From: Brachionus rotundiformis
Taxonomy: Eukaryota; Rotifera; Eurotatoria; Ploima; Brachionidae
Length of the DNA: 64,000 bases
NCBI GenBank assembly: GCA_016802295.1
Contig: JAESIW010000090.1
Coordinates: 372,001 to 436,000 of the forward strand
Direction: 5' to 3'
The notes below the pieces were generated by a model. That model searched no databases. It was not told the origin of the DNA and was given only the letters and a program-made list of their open reading frames with translations. The position numbers were made by a program, and so were the translations under genes. Shown piece after piece: positions 34,674 to 45,845 of the stretch; positions within the stretch are counted from its first letter, which is position 1; every line of letters begins with the position of its first letter.

Positions 34674-35541
34674 TTGATTTTTTTTAATTTATAACAAAAT
34701 TAACTTTTAAGATTAATTAATTTTGATTTTATCATTTGTCAAAAGTTTTTATAAATTTTTTTTTTTTCTTATTACTTTTTTAAGCTATGAATAAACTAAT
34801 TAAAAAACAATTATTATTAAATTATTGAATTAAAGTATTCAATTTTTTTTTAATTTATGTAACATATTTAAAATTTGCCAATAGAAAATAGATTTGTTTA
34901 AAGGTCATTTTTATTAATCTAATTAATAATTATCACTAGCTTGTTTAGACTGTCAAATTTTTGAAATTATCTTGAAACATATTTGACAAGTAAAATTAAA
35001 ACAAAAAAAGTATTTAATTCTTTAAATTACTTATTTATTAAAAAAAGTAATACACATTAGTAATTATATTAAATTTGCTTGACAAATTTTTAATCAATCA
35101 ATGAGTTCATGATATCAAATGATTTAATTTTTGTACCATTATCGATTTTATCTTATTCTAGACATTTATCATACGGCAAGATTTTTATTTTTTGAATATA
35201 TTTTTGCCTTAATTTAAATTTTTATCAAGCTTAGAAAAAAATTGATAAATTAATAATATTTATTAATTAGAAATTATTTTTTAAATTTCTAATATCAAGC
35301 AAGACCTTTATTTAATAAAAAATAATAAAAACCAACTAATTAGATATAAACATAAATTTATATTTAAATAATTAATTTTTAATAAAATCTCAAATTCATG
35401 AAATTGAAAAATTTTGCCAAAAAATAAACAAAAATAATAAAAGATAATAATTAATTTTTGAAAATTTTTATTCTTAATTTTTATTTAAACTACAGATAAA
35501 AAATGAATCTAGATTTAAAAATCCTTTTACTTTGATAAGAT
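34674..35541. other. AT-rich intergenic region
   Basis: Separates the converging GPCR and ShK genes. It is homopolymer-rich AT DNA with no coding frame, repeat end or RNA gene recognised. Confidence 0.5.
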
Positions 35542-36755
35542 TTAACATTGTTTGCATGCTTTTTTGCATTTTTTGGTTATTGGTTTACCATTTAGATAGT
35601 ACTCGTCGCCACATAGACCCTGCTGGGCATAGTAGTTACATATATCGTCATCAAAGTTGTCACACAAATTTGCCAACTTGTTTTCTATCTTGAACTTTTT
35701 CAGCACCTTTGTGGGAGCATTTTTATCGCCAGCCTTGTTTGATGCATCACTTGCCGTGGGCTTTCTAGTGGCGCCACTTTTAGGTACACATTTGTAGGCT
35801 ATATTTCCAAGCGAGACGCATTTTTCGTCCACTTGGCACGGATTTGGCAAACACGAGTCCCTCAACTGGCACAAATCGCCATGATAGCCCAATGCACAAT
35901 CGCACATAAAGCCAAACACGCTCTCATTGCTTGTTTTTATATTCAAACACTTGCCTCCATTTTGGCAAACATTTTCTTGCGGACATTGGATAGGAGTCGC
36001 CTTGCACTTGCCACATGTCCTTGGACACAGAATTTTTACCGAAAGACCGTTCACTTTGGCCGATGAGCAAGTATTTTTGTATCTTGGACAATCAAAATAG
36101 CGATCTGTACACGATACCATCTCGTACTCTGCAACAAAGCAAATCTTAGACAATTATCTATTTAAATTTGAGTTTATTTACTTTTGCATGTGTCACAGCA
36201 AATTGTGCGAAAGTTGGAATTGGTGCAGTAGGCGGTGGTAGCCTGGCCAATCTTTTCAATGTGCTTTAGAACTTGTTTGCATTCCATTTGAGGCGTGGGC
36301 AAGCTCATGCCAATGGATTCCTGTGTGACCAAATCGTCTCCAAACAGGCACTCGCCCACCAGACCTTTCGAGTTTTTGATACAGCTTTTTTGGAGACAAA
36401 TCTTGCCCGATGCACAAGTGGTTCCGTCTTTGGCTCCATCGGACAGCTTAATGCATGGCTCTTTGATACTCTTGCGGCAATACAAACTCTCACATACCAC
36501 ATTTGCATAAGACTTATATTATTAATTTTATTTTTAGATAATTATTTATTCTTTTATTTTTTTTTTAATAAATTAATTCTCTCTTACTCGACAAAACGAG
36601 GCCTCTTTGCCAAGCAGAATTTTGCACTGCTCATCCGGATTTATCAATTGACCAGAGTCGATGCCATGAAAGTTGCGCGAGTTGGTTTTGTTTTCCTCTT
36701 TGGCATGGACCAACGCGCCGCAAACCAAGCCCACAACAAATATTGTTCTTATCAT
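35542..36755 (-). CDS. Secreted protein: ADAMTS-type Cys-rich domain, ShK, EGF, ShK
   Basis: Three exons (36755-36588, 36512-36182, 36128-35542) join in phase to 361 residues. A signal peptide (1-18) is followed by an ADAM/ADAMTS-like cysteine-rich domain at about 35-165 (QCKILLGKEASFC, CESLYC, DGTTCASGKICLQKSC). A first ShK domain follows (CTDRYFDCPRYKNTC ... CPRTCGKC), then an EGF domain (CQNGGKCLN ... CDCALGYHGDLC), a half-EGF-like segment and a C-terminal ShK domain ending KKCKKACKQC. No metalloprotease domain or HExxH motif is present, so it cannot be a protease itself. An extracellular binding or matrix role is likely. ShK domains often accompany secreted enzymes, and here they may bind matrix or channels. 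The three exons use short introns of 75 and 53 bases. Confidence 0.82.
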
Positions 36756-37986
36756 TATTTATTACTCTTTTCTTTTAATAAATTTAAATTGAATATATTT
36801 TAGTTTTTTTATACCAATTCTAAAATAAAAATATTTATCTTTGTAATGATCGATTACAGCCCTTGGCTTCAAGTCAACCCCAAGCCGTCAATTTGCGCGG
36901 ACATTTATATATATGCCTTGCAGATTAGAGCGGATTGGATAGATATAATAATGAGTACTTAATAATATAGATTAGATTATAATTGTGAATAGTCAAAGAT
37001 TAAGTAATAGATATGTTTGATTTTGGTGAATTAGTGCGTAACCAGAGGCCATAAGGCCATTTTGTTCGCCTTGGGTAACTACAAAAAATTAACTTTTGCT
37101 TTTAGTGATTGATTTGTGGTTGGTCAAGCGTGAAATGGACACTTTTTGTTCTGGCAAAATACTCACACCATTTATCACCTAAACAATTAGAATATCTTTT
37201 CATATGTTAAGCTATTAATTATATTAAGTTTAATAAACACACTATAATATATAAGACTTAATTAAAAAATTTTGGCCAATTTAATATTGTTAAAATATTT
37301 TTTTTTATAAAAGATAAATTTAAATGAGGAAAATTATCAATGCTGGCAAAATTCAAAATCTCTTAATCAAAAAAATCAAATCCAAAAAAAATTTAATTAA
37401 TTTAATTTTTAATTAGATTTTTATGGATGCTAAATTAATTTATCTATTTAAAACAAATATTAATTATGTATATATTGATACAAAGTTATAAAAATTTTAG
37501 TTAATAAAATAATCTATGCTTGGTAAATTATAAAAAATCTCTTAGTATTATCAAATCTTAAAAAAACTTAAATAATTTTATTTTTAGTCGAAATTTCAAA
37601 ATTAACTATATAAATGTAAAATTAATTTTAATCCCTTTAAATTCAAAAAAGATTGATTTTTTTTTGATATCACAATTATTTAATTAATTTATTCAATAGA
37701 TTGATAGAAAGTTGAACAAATATTTTTTTTTCAAATAGATAAATTTTAATCAATTAAATTATCTATGTGGGTAAAATTTAAATTTATAACAATGCAAATT
37801 TTACTAGTCTTTAAATAGTCTAATTTATCTATTTAAAGATCTGTGAATAAAAAATTTTCTCTCAAATGTTATCAAGCAATAGATAATATCAACCATAAGA
37901 GAAAGATAAATATATTTTCAAATAATTTAAATTTATTAAATGAATAAATAGATGTACATGATGTTAACTATGGGAGAAAAAAAGGT
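36756..37986. other. Intergenic region with coding-like islands
   Basis: Two moderately GC-rich patches stand out. 36840-36905 contains a small inverted repeat (GGCTT ... AAGCC). 37020-37160 has open frames with splice-like edges on both strands, but the implied introns of about 15-31 bases are too short to accept. From 37160 to 37980 it is AT-rich without features. Confidence 0.45.
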
Positions 37987-38616
37987 CTACTTGGCCGAGA
38001 GTATAACAATTGATTGATTGGTGCGGACCAGATTGGTAACCAAATTGATCCATACGTGCATTAATGAAACCAATGACCATAGGATACAAAACGAAACAAA
38101 GACAATGAATATCAAATAGAGCAAAAATTCCAGATCAAATGAGTTTAGGTCAAATTTTCTTATGAGACCAGTGAGAAGTGTGACCAGAGCTAGGAGGTTG
38201 CATACCAGGCCAGTTAGGTAAAAAAAATTGACCAAAAAAAAGCGATTTTTTTCCTGTTGGTTCATGTGGAGGCCATTAAAGGACCACTTGCGCACCGAAT
38301 TTAGTCTTTTCTCAATCCTGAACTCGCACTTGCACAGCTCGCAGGCTTTTTTGTTCTTCATGGTAACCCATTTTTGCAAGCAAGCCTCGTGCACACTGGA
38401 TATGGTGCCAGAGCAATTGCACGGCCGAATGAACGTGCTACGAGTCTTGGCCTCCAAGTGACATATGCGGCACATGTACAAGCTCTCATTGGTGCGCACA
38501 GACACTGTCTCTTGCTTAATACCATCTAAATTTTCCATTTGAATCAAAAAGCTCTCAGTTGCTTCACCACTTTCTTCTGACTCATTGCGCTGCTCGGTGC
38601 ATTCTAAATTCGACAT
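37987..38616 (-). CDS. MARCH-type RINGv E3 ubiquitin ligase, membrane-bound
   Basis: A single-exon frame of 209 residues. The RINGv (C4HC3) domain has C49, C52, C66, C68, H76, C79, C92 and C95 in correct spacing (CRIC, PCNCSGTISSVHEAC, CELC). Two membrane segments follow at about 126-150 and 163-190. A short tail ends NQSIVILSAK. Membrane-associated RING-CH ligases sit in endosomal or plasma membranes and ubiquitinate membrane cargo. It matches the MARCH8-like gene 2 kb away along its length, including the inter-TM region, so the two are probably old tandem duplicates. This copy has no intron in the coding region and is more diverged. No human orthologue is assigned. Confidence 0.87.
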   Translation of the reverse strand: MSNLECTEQRNESEESGEATESFLIQMENLDGIKQETVSVRTNESLYMCRICHLEAKTRSTFIRPCNCSGTISSVHEACLQKWVTMKNKKACELCKCEFRIEKRLNSVRKWSFNGLHMNQQEKNRFFLVNFFYLTGLVCNLLALVTLLTGLIRKFDLNSFDLEFLLYLIFIVFVSFCILWSLVSLMHVWINLVTNLVRTNQSIVILSAK

Positions 38617-38965
38617 TTTTGAAATTCTTTGCCAAATTCTAATTTGTGTAGTTGCTTTTTATTTAGAAGTTTAAATTGGTCTCATCCAATGCTTTAACAC
38701 AAGCCTTGTTATTTATTCTAACAATCTAGAGCAATATTTTTAGGCTTTACAAGATGGTTCTAAATTTAGCTCAGCTTGTTCTAAGTCCGCTTTGGTTTGG
38801 AAAATGTTTGACACTAAGAGGACATTGCTAGCACTTGAAAAGTCCGCGCTGACAATCCACGGACAATTTTGAATAATTGGCGTTGCCATGGCAACCAACT
38901 TTTTGCATATAAATACCAAATTAGAGTGTTTGAACTACACAAATCATAATTGTTTTGCTTTGAAT
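38617..38965. promoter_or_regulatory. Divergent promoter between MARCH-like gene and CFAP299
   Basis: 349 bases separate two head-to-head start codons. A perfect X-box (38882-38895) lies 70 bases before the CFAP299 ATG and about 265 bases from the MARCH-like ATG, so it probably serves CFAP299. A frame running into CFAP299 from 38888 is treated as untranslated leader. Confidence 0.55.
38882..38895. promoter_or_regulatory. Perfect RFX X-box upstream of CFAP299
   Basis: GTTGCCATGGCAAC, identical to the motif before CNTLN, sits 70 bases upstream of the start of a ciliary gene. It is a textbook RFX site by sequence and position. Confidence 0.75.
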
Positions 38966-40524
38966 ATGATGGAAGAAGACGCTGCCAACGACCACGATGC
39001 TGTCATCGAGTTCGCTACATACGAGGACTTTTTGGACTCGCAGATATCCAGTCTTGACCTGTACTATCTAGAGGTTGCATTTTACTTTTATTTTGCTCAT
39101 TTGCCAATCTTAATTTAAATGCTTAGGATGAGGAGCTGGCCAGAGAACTGGTAGAGCTGGGCTACCGGGGATCCGGAGAGGTGCTCAAGCGCGAGGAGTT
39201 CGAGGCCCGAAAGCTCGCCGCCGAGGCCAACAAACAGTCGAAAAAAAACCAACAGCAGTATATATTAATTATTAATTATTTTAATTGTTTTAATTAATAA
39301 AATATTTTTGCATTTTTTGTAAGAATTTATTTTTTTTTAGAATTTTGTCAAGCGCTGGTAAAAGCCTCAAGGATAACTTTCTAATTGAGTTGGCCAAGAG
39401 AGAAGAGCCGAACAGAACTGGCAAAATGACCACAATTATATTCATTAGAGACAAGAACTCGCGTGGTCAAGAAATATCCGGCTACATAGACTACGCGCAC
39501 AGACTCAAGAGCGAAGATTTCAACGCTTACTTTAATGGTAAAAAATTGCTGCCCAAGCCGACTGATTTGAGCTTTTACAATTGGGAAAACCAAATGATTG
39601 TGTCCAATAATACGCCCAATTACCAAGTAATAGCCGAGAGTGTCAAAGGCTTGCTGTTCAAGAACAAAAGAGACAGAAAGTTGGTCAATGTCGACCCATA
39701 TGTAAATAATTTTTAGCTTTTTTTCTCATTTAATTTTTAAATATTTTTTTAAATATCTTATATTGTCTATTATAAAGTAATATAATTTTGAAAGTGTCTC
39801 AAAATTTCAGACTCTAAATTGATTTATTTTTCAATTTTTGTCTATTTAAAATTTTAATTTAATCAATCTAAAATTTGTCTAATTAGCAAAATGTAATATT
39901 GGTGGACTAAACAATATAATTAATTTAGCTGACATATTTTGCAAAAAAATATACTTTTTAGGATAATATATTTAATACTTTGGTAGGTGTTAACTTACTT
40001 TTATAAATGATAATGTAAACTAAATATTATACTATTTAAATTAACCAAGTATTTTGATCAAGTTAATAAGATGTATTTGGAACTATATCATGAACCAAAA
40101 AATATCACTTGACAATGGCGTTTGTGGCAAATTAGATTTTCAATAGCCAAAAAAATGCAAAATAAATGATACAGATATGAAAAAAAATTGTTTATTAATT
40201 TTATTTTATTATAATTTAAAAAATTTATTTTTACATCTAGATTAAAATTGAGATAAAATATTTGTCTAATTTATCTCAAAATAAGCTTTAGAAGCAAATT
40301 TAATGCTAAGATTTTGTTAAGTTAGACTTAAAAAAAAAGAAAAAAAAATTTATTCCAACTCTGGACTAAACTTTTATTAAAATCAAAACCTATTTTATTA
40401 AATTAATTAATAAATTTATTAATTTTAGTCGGCACCGGGAGATAACACAACAAGGATCGAAATTGAGAATGACAAGTACACACAGATAGTGTTCTATGAC
40501 CACATAACCAGAAGAAAAACATAA
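38966..40524 (+). CDS. CFAP299: Cilia- and flagella-associated protein 299
   Basis: Four exons (38966-39073, 39127-39257, 39341-39701, 40429-40524) join in phase to 231 residues, close to the 233 of human CFAP299. Shared blocks are TYEDFLDSQISSLDLYYLE, ELVELGYRGSGE, SAGKSLKDNFL, GQEISGYIDYAHRLK, PTDLSFYNWE, NYQVIAE and the terminal FYDHITRRKT. The family is linked to motile cilia and spermatogenesis; its exact biochemical role is not known. The first ATG of a doublet is taken as the start because the family begins just before the TYEDFLDSQ block. The first intron has a weak donor (GTTGCA). An X-box upstream supports ciliary control. Confidence 0.95.
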
Positions 40525-40676
40525 ACAAACAATTTAAAATTTTTAATTATTAATTTATTTTTTTAATTAATTAAAAAGTAATAAAATTTAAAGAAATAAA
40601 GTGTAAAAAAGAAAAAAACAAATAAAAAATCTCAACTGTTTGCTGTCTTTGGCCTTCGAATGGACTAGAATGGAAG

Positions 40677-41510
40677 CTATTCATTTAGGTTAATAACTGT
40701 GGGCGCTTGGTGTGTCGAGGTTTCTTCGGTTTTCAGCTTAGGCTTGGAAAAGTCGCCCGAAGAGTCGTAGGTGAAGAGTTTGCGGCGCGAGTTCTTCAGG
40801 GCCTCTTCGCTTATGGGCTGGATGAGAATAACCCGGTTGTACTGGCGCCATCTTAGACACAACTGAAAATACATTTTACACTGAATGTACATAAAGACAC
40901 AGCCGCCGGTGAAACCAATGGCAACTACTATGAGCTTTATCCAAAAGGCCCAGTCGAAATTTGACGATTTGATCTCCTCAGCTGTGCGCTCGATCAGAAC
41001 GTACAGCGACCATATGACACATGTTATGGCAATGAGATGAAAAGCAACTGAGCACAAAATCTTGCGTCTTTCTATGTGGTTCATGTCCAGCTTTTCCCAA
41101 TTTTTGAATGGTCTAACTTTTGTCTGCATTATAAAGTCAAACTTGCACAGCTCACAGGACTTGGTGCCTAAAATTTGATTATTATTATTATTAATTTTTA
41201 TTATTTATATTATTATCTGTTTGAGAGTACCATTGCTCTTGAGCCATTGCTGGAGACACGACTGGTGCACGTGCCTGAGAGTGCCTGTGCAGTAGCAAGG
41301 CGAGATTAAGTACTCCTCGCTGGTCTCTTCGCAGTGGCAAATTCGGCACATCAGCGCGGTGCTCTTCACACTGCTCTTGTCATCTTGAGACTCTGGCTCG
41401 GCTTGGATAGCTGCCGACACGTTAACTATTAATGGGTCTGTGTCGGTCAAATTTAACTCTTTGCTTACACTATTTGTCTTGTCGCTTTGGTTTGGTAAAC
41501 TGTTGTCCAT
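40677..41510 (-). CDS. MARCHF8: MARCH1/8-like RINGv E3 ubiquitin ligase
   Basis: Two exons (41510-41231 and 41167-40677) split by a 63-base intron join in phase to 256 residues. The RINGv ligands are C55, C58, C72, C74, H82, C85, C98 and C101. The sequence then follows vertebrate MARCH1/8 closely: CELCKFDFIM, WEKLDMNHIERRKILCSV, ITCVIWSLYVLIERTAEE, and a second membrane segment VVAIGFTGGCVFMYIQCK, then YNRVILIQ. MARCH1/8 are endosomal and plasma-membrane ligases that down-regulate membrane proteins by ubiquitination. The C-terminal tail is short and lacks other known motifs. It sits tail-to-tail with CFAP299, and the diverged paralogue lies on the far side of that gene. Confidence 0.93.
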
Positions 41511-41611
41511 TTTGGCAAAGCATCGGAAACTATTTCATTTCTGTTCAGCTCAATACACACTTTTGTTTAAAGTATAAAAAGGCAAAAATTGATTTTTTTG
41601 TTTGTTCTATT

Positions 41612-41630
41612 TATATATATATATATATAT
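41612..41630. repeat. (AT)n microsatellite
   Basis: A run of about nine AT units upstream of the MARCH8-like gene. A likely length-variable marker. Confidence 0.8.
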
Positions 41631-43979
41631 AAAAAATAAATAATTTTTATTTTATTTTTTTAAATAATAATAAATATAATAGCCATATATTCATTATTTA
41701 TTATAATTTGCAAGCAAATTGGCAAAATTCGGCACGCGTACACCTTTAACTCTGCACCCCTCTCGACTTTTATCATAATTGGCAAAATTTTCTATCAATT
41801 ATCATAATATGAATATTTCGTATGATTTCGCAGATAATTTAGACCCTATCTGCACCATATTTACCTAATTTGTCCCTATTGACTTCATTTTTGTGCTTTT
41901 TTACCAATTGAAAAATAAAATTTTACCAATTAATTAACATTAAGTGTGTACAGAGAAATTATTAGTGATTATCTATTATTATCTCTGATTATTTTAAATT
42001 TTTTAAAATTTATATTTATGAGGATTTTCATAAATTTTAATTAAATTTGCACTTAGCCAAGATTATTTATTGTTAATTAGGTCTACCAAACGAGCTTATG
42101 ATTAATGAAATTAAGATAATGAAAATAATGTTCTTTACAATTCAAATTTTGGTGGAAATTTAAATTTAACCTTTGGATAAAAATTTTGTCTAAATTTGTT
42201 CAATTAAAAAAACAACAAATATATAAAAGAGTAATTAATGAATAAAATTTTTAATTAGCTTTTTTATTCAATTTTGAAAAGAATTCAAATTCCTACCTAG
42301 TTAAGTAAAGACAAGATAATTTGTAAATTTTTGGCCATATTTTACCAAATAGTTCGGAAATTAATTTTCCCTCTTGGTGATAACACAATGAACTCATAAA
42401 AATTATCACGTTTTCTATACAGATAAGCTTCGAGCATACATAGAATAATATGTGTAAATTTTTATATAAATATATATGTATCTATTATATTTATCTAATT
42501 TTTGACAAGTCTTTAGTGTGTGTGCTCTGACGTGATATCTGTTACATTAATAGAGGAAAAAAGTCTCTTTGGCACGATCCCATATTGCCTGCCTGATATG
42601 ATAAGCTAATAAAATAGATTTTATTCTAAGAATATTCAAAGCTGAAAATATATTAAATTAATAAATTAAAAAATGACATAAAAATCTAATTTAAAATTAA
42701 AATTAGTCCAAATGACGCTAAATTAATAAAAATAAAATTGCCAATTTCCATTTAATCTTAAAATACCGACTTCCTTGTTTTTAGTTAATTAATTTCATTA
42801 GAATAAGTAATTATATATTGATAAAAAGACAGCTAAAATCCATAATGATAATACTTAATATTAACAAAAGACAATTGTTAATTTAAAATAAGGAAATAAA
42901 TTAATTTTCTATTTAAATTTATTTAAAAAAGCATCTTTATTTTATAGATATTTTTCTGCATATGTTTGGTTACCTTTTATACTCATTAGCTAAATTAGCC
43001 AATTTTTATCCTATTTTTATGAGAGAATAAAAATAATTTAAGCTTCTACATTATTATTTTAGAATAGCTCTTAATAATAAAATGTAATAATTTTAGATAA
43101 TTTTTCTCAATGTACCTTTGGCAAATTAAAATTTTTAAATGCGAAAATTTAATTTTGATCCCAAAAAAAATTAGGTTAATATCTAAAAATATAATTTTTT
43201 TGTATTCTGTACGGATTCATTTAAGATCTTTTGACGAACTTGAAAAATTGTGTCAAAAACTATCAAATCTTATAGAAATTTACCTAATAAATCTCGGATA
43301 AGATATTGGGCCTGAATTAGTTAACAAAGGTACTCATTAATTCACTCAGACAATGTCTTGAGATTAAAACTTATGGTAAATAATTAATCAAATAATTTGC
43401 GTAATAGATAGTTTAATTTATGAAATTGAAATGGTGAATTATTGTTCTTGGTAACGGGAATATAGTGAACCATGTCTTAAACAGTAGTGTTTGTCTTTAA
43501 TTAAGTTAGATTTATCTTTATTTAAAAGTAAGAAAGACGAATTTCTAGGGCAATTAATTAATTTAGTTTTTATTATTTTATTTGGTAAAATGTCACCAAA
43601 ATTAAATAGAAAGAGATGGGAAAAAAGGCAAGTTTTGGTACATAATTTACATTTTAAGACATTTATCTGTTAAAAATATTTTATTTTCTGACTTCCGGAC
43701 CCTTTGGCTCAAATTGAAGCTACAAGTGGCCAAAAATGGTTGTCCTAAAATTCACATAGAAGATAAACACTTGATCTCTGAGAAATTATCAACTTAGATA
43801 AAACTGTTACTAAAACTTTAAAACGGTTCAATATTAAAACTTAAATTAAAACTCTTATTTCATAAAGATACTTATTTAAAAAGCAATATTCAATCATTTG
43901 AGGATAATGTCTTTTATAAATCAAAAATTATTCAATAAAACACCTAATTTTATTTGATTTTAGAACAATTGTCATTTTT

Positions 43980-44640
43980 TTGGAGTCTTTTGTCCAGATC
44001 TTGTTGAAAACTAGACAGAAAAATATCCTTTGTTTAACTGTACCATTTTTTATGGTACAAAGAATCTATCTAAAACAACTATTGAAAAAGATTTTGAGTA
44101 TTTATATTCAGAATGTTTTGAAGTGGACTAGCAAAGTAAAATATTGCACAAGTCGTGGAAATCATATTTTGGGTATGATTTGTAGAAGTTTCTGGAATTT
44201 AAGAATTGATACGTTGAGAACGCTTTACACAGAAAAAAGAAGTTTCTGAAATTTAAAAAAGTCCAAACAAGAATGACAAAAATAATCCCTTCACTTCGAA
44301 AATTTGACAACTCTAAAAGACTTGAAATGCTAAATTTAACTAATCTCAAAGTTAGAAAGATGAGAGGAGACTTATTTCAACTTTTTAAAATTATTAACAG
44401 ATATGAAATTATCAATTTTGAAAATGGTATAAATTTTTCTGTAAATCAGTCGTACAACTTAAGAGGACATAACAAATGCATTGTTAGAGAAGATGTTTAA
44501 AGTTGCATGCAACGATATCATTTATTAACAAATCGAGTAGTTAATGGTTGGAATAGTCCGCCTCGGTACATCGTGAATTCCGAGTCAATCATTAACTTCA
44601 AAATTAACCTGGAACCGATAGGATCGCAGAATTATTTACT
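43980..44640 (+). pseudogene. LINE reverse transcriptase relic (CR1/L2-like 3' end)
   Basis: A frame at 44273-44500 keeps the typical end of a LINE ORF2: TRMTKIIPSLRKF, RLEMLNLTNLKVRKMRGDL, FKIINRYEIINF, YNLRGHNK. After a stop it continues in another frame with LTNRVVNGWNSPPRYIVN to about 44610. Upstream (43980-44249) is a related but broken stretch. Stops and shifts show it is inactive. A short similarity to LINE endonucleases near 43200 may belong to the same copy. Confidence 0.75.
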
Positions 44641-45845
44641 ACTACTACTAATTCTACTATAAATAAATCTGTAATTCATTTAATCATGAAAAATTTCTTT
44701 ACAAAATGGTATATAGGAAAAAATCTTTGAATCCTCTTATTTTCACTATTAAATCGTAATCGGTTCATCATTTTTCTCCTATTTGAATATTAGGACAATC
44801 ATTTTTGACCACTTGTTATTATAAATAGTTGAAAAGCTATCTTATGGGAGACATGTATTACCCAACAGCCATTTTTATAAGACTAACTAATTATTCGTTA
44901 ATTCATTAGTTTTATCATACATGATTTAAATTCTTCTCATATTCTTTATAATATTTTCTAAACTCGTTTAGTTATTGAATCAAGATGTCGTTGGAAAGCT
45001 AGAAATCCTAAGAACCTTTATAAATACTATTTTGGATTTTTATATTTTTTACATAGTTTTTAATTGCAATTTAAACAATAAAGAATTTATACAAAACAAT
45101 TCAATATTTTTATTTAAGTCCTATTGAGCCCTTAACACATATCAGAAATTCTATTGATTTTCCGTGAGGATCTCCACTTGAAATTCTTTACTTCTCTGAT
45201 TAGATTTGTTATAGTGGTCCTCAAGACCCATTTGTTCCAATTTATTAACATGCGTTATTATTCCAATTTATTAACGTTTTATTACCTCATTTTTAAATAA
45301 TTCATTTAAATACTATACTGCCAAAGTACAAGGCAGCATGAATACAAATTCTTTTAGAAAATTATATTTAAAGTAAAAGACAGATTTTTTTTATGTTATT
45401 TGGCATCAGCTTTCATTTAAAAAAAAAGTCCAACCTGTAGGCCGCTTCATGGACCCACATTATGAAATGTACCAAGTAGTCTATTTGTTCATCTTGTTGA
45501 AGAACTGTATGGATTTCCCTATTAATAATTAATAATTAAATAAAATAAATAAATAAATAAAATTGTTTTTATCTATCTAAAAAATTCAAATTGACTGGTT
45601 ATTTGGTTCCAAAAGCTCATTACCATTACCATAAACTAAGATCAAAAAGACAAATTTTTTGCGCCTTCTAAAACTTATGCTAAATTTTTAAATTTAAAAT
45701 AAAAATAAAAAAAATAAAATTATAAAAAACGCACGTGCGTTCAAAAATTTCCAGGTTTTTAATAGAAAATAAAAAATTTTAATATTTTTTATTTTTAATT
45801 AAATAATTAAATAATATTTAAAAAAAAAAGAGTAAAATAAAAACA

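Larger units (their letters stand above)
41511..45845. other. AT-rich intergenic region with LINE remains
   Basis: Separates the MARCH8-like gene and MDN1. It contains an (AT)n tract at 41612-41630, a possible LINE endonuclease remnant near 43200-43300 (RSFDELEKLCQKL) and a clear reverse-transcriptase relic at about 43980-44640. The rest is AT-rich with nothing recognised. Confidence 0.55.

Noticed and set aside
37020..37160. Two-exon mini-gene on either strand
   Set aside because: The splice model needs introns of 15-31 bases, shorter than any other intron in this window.
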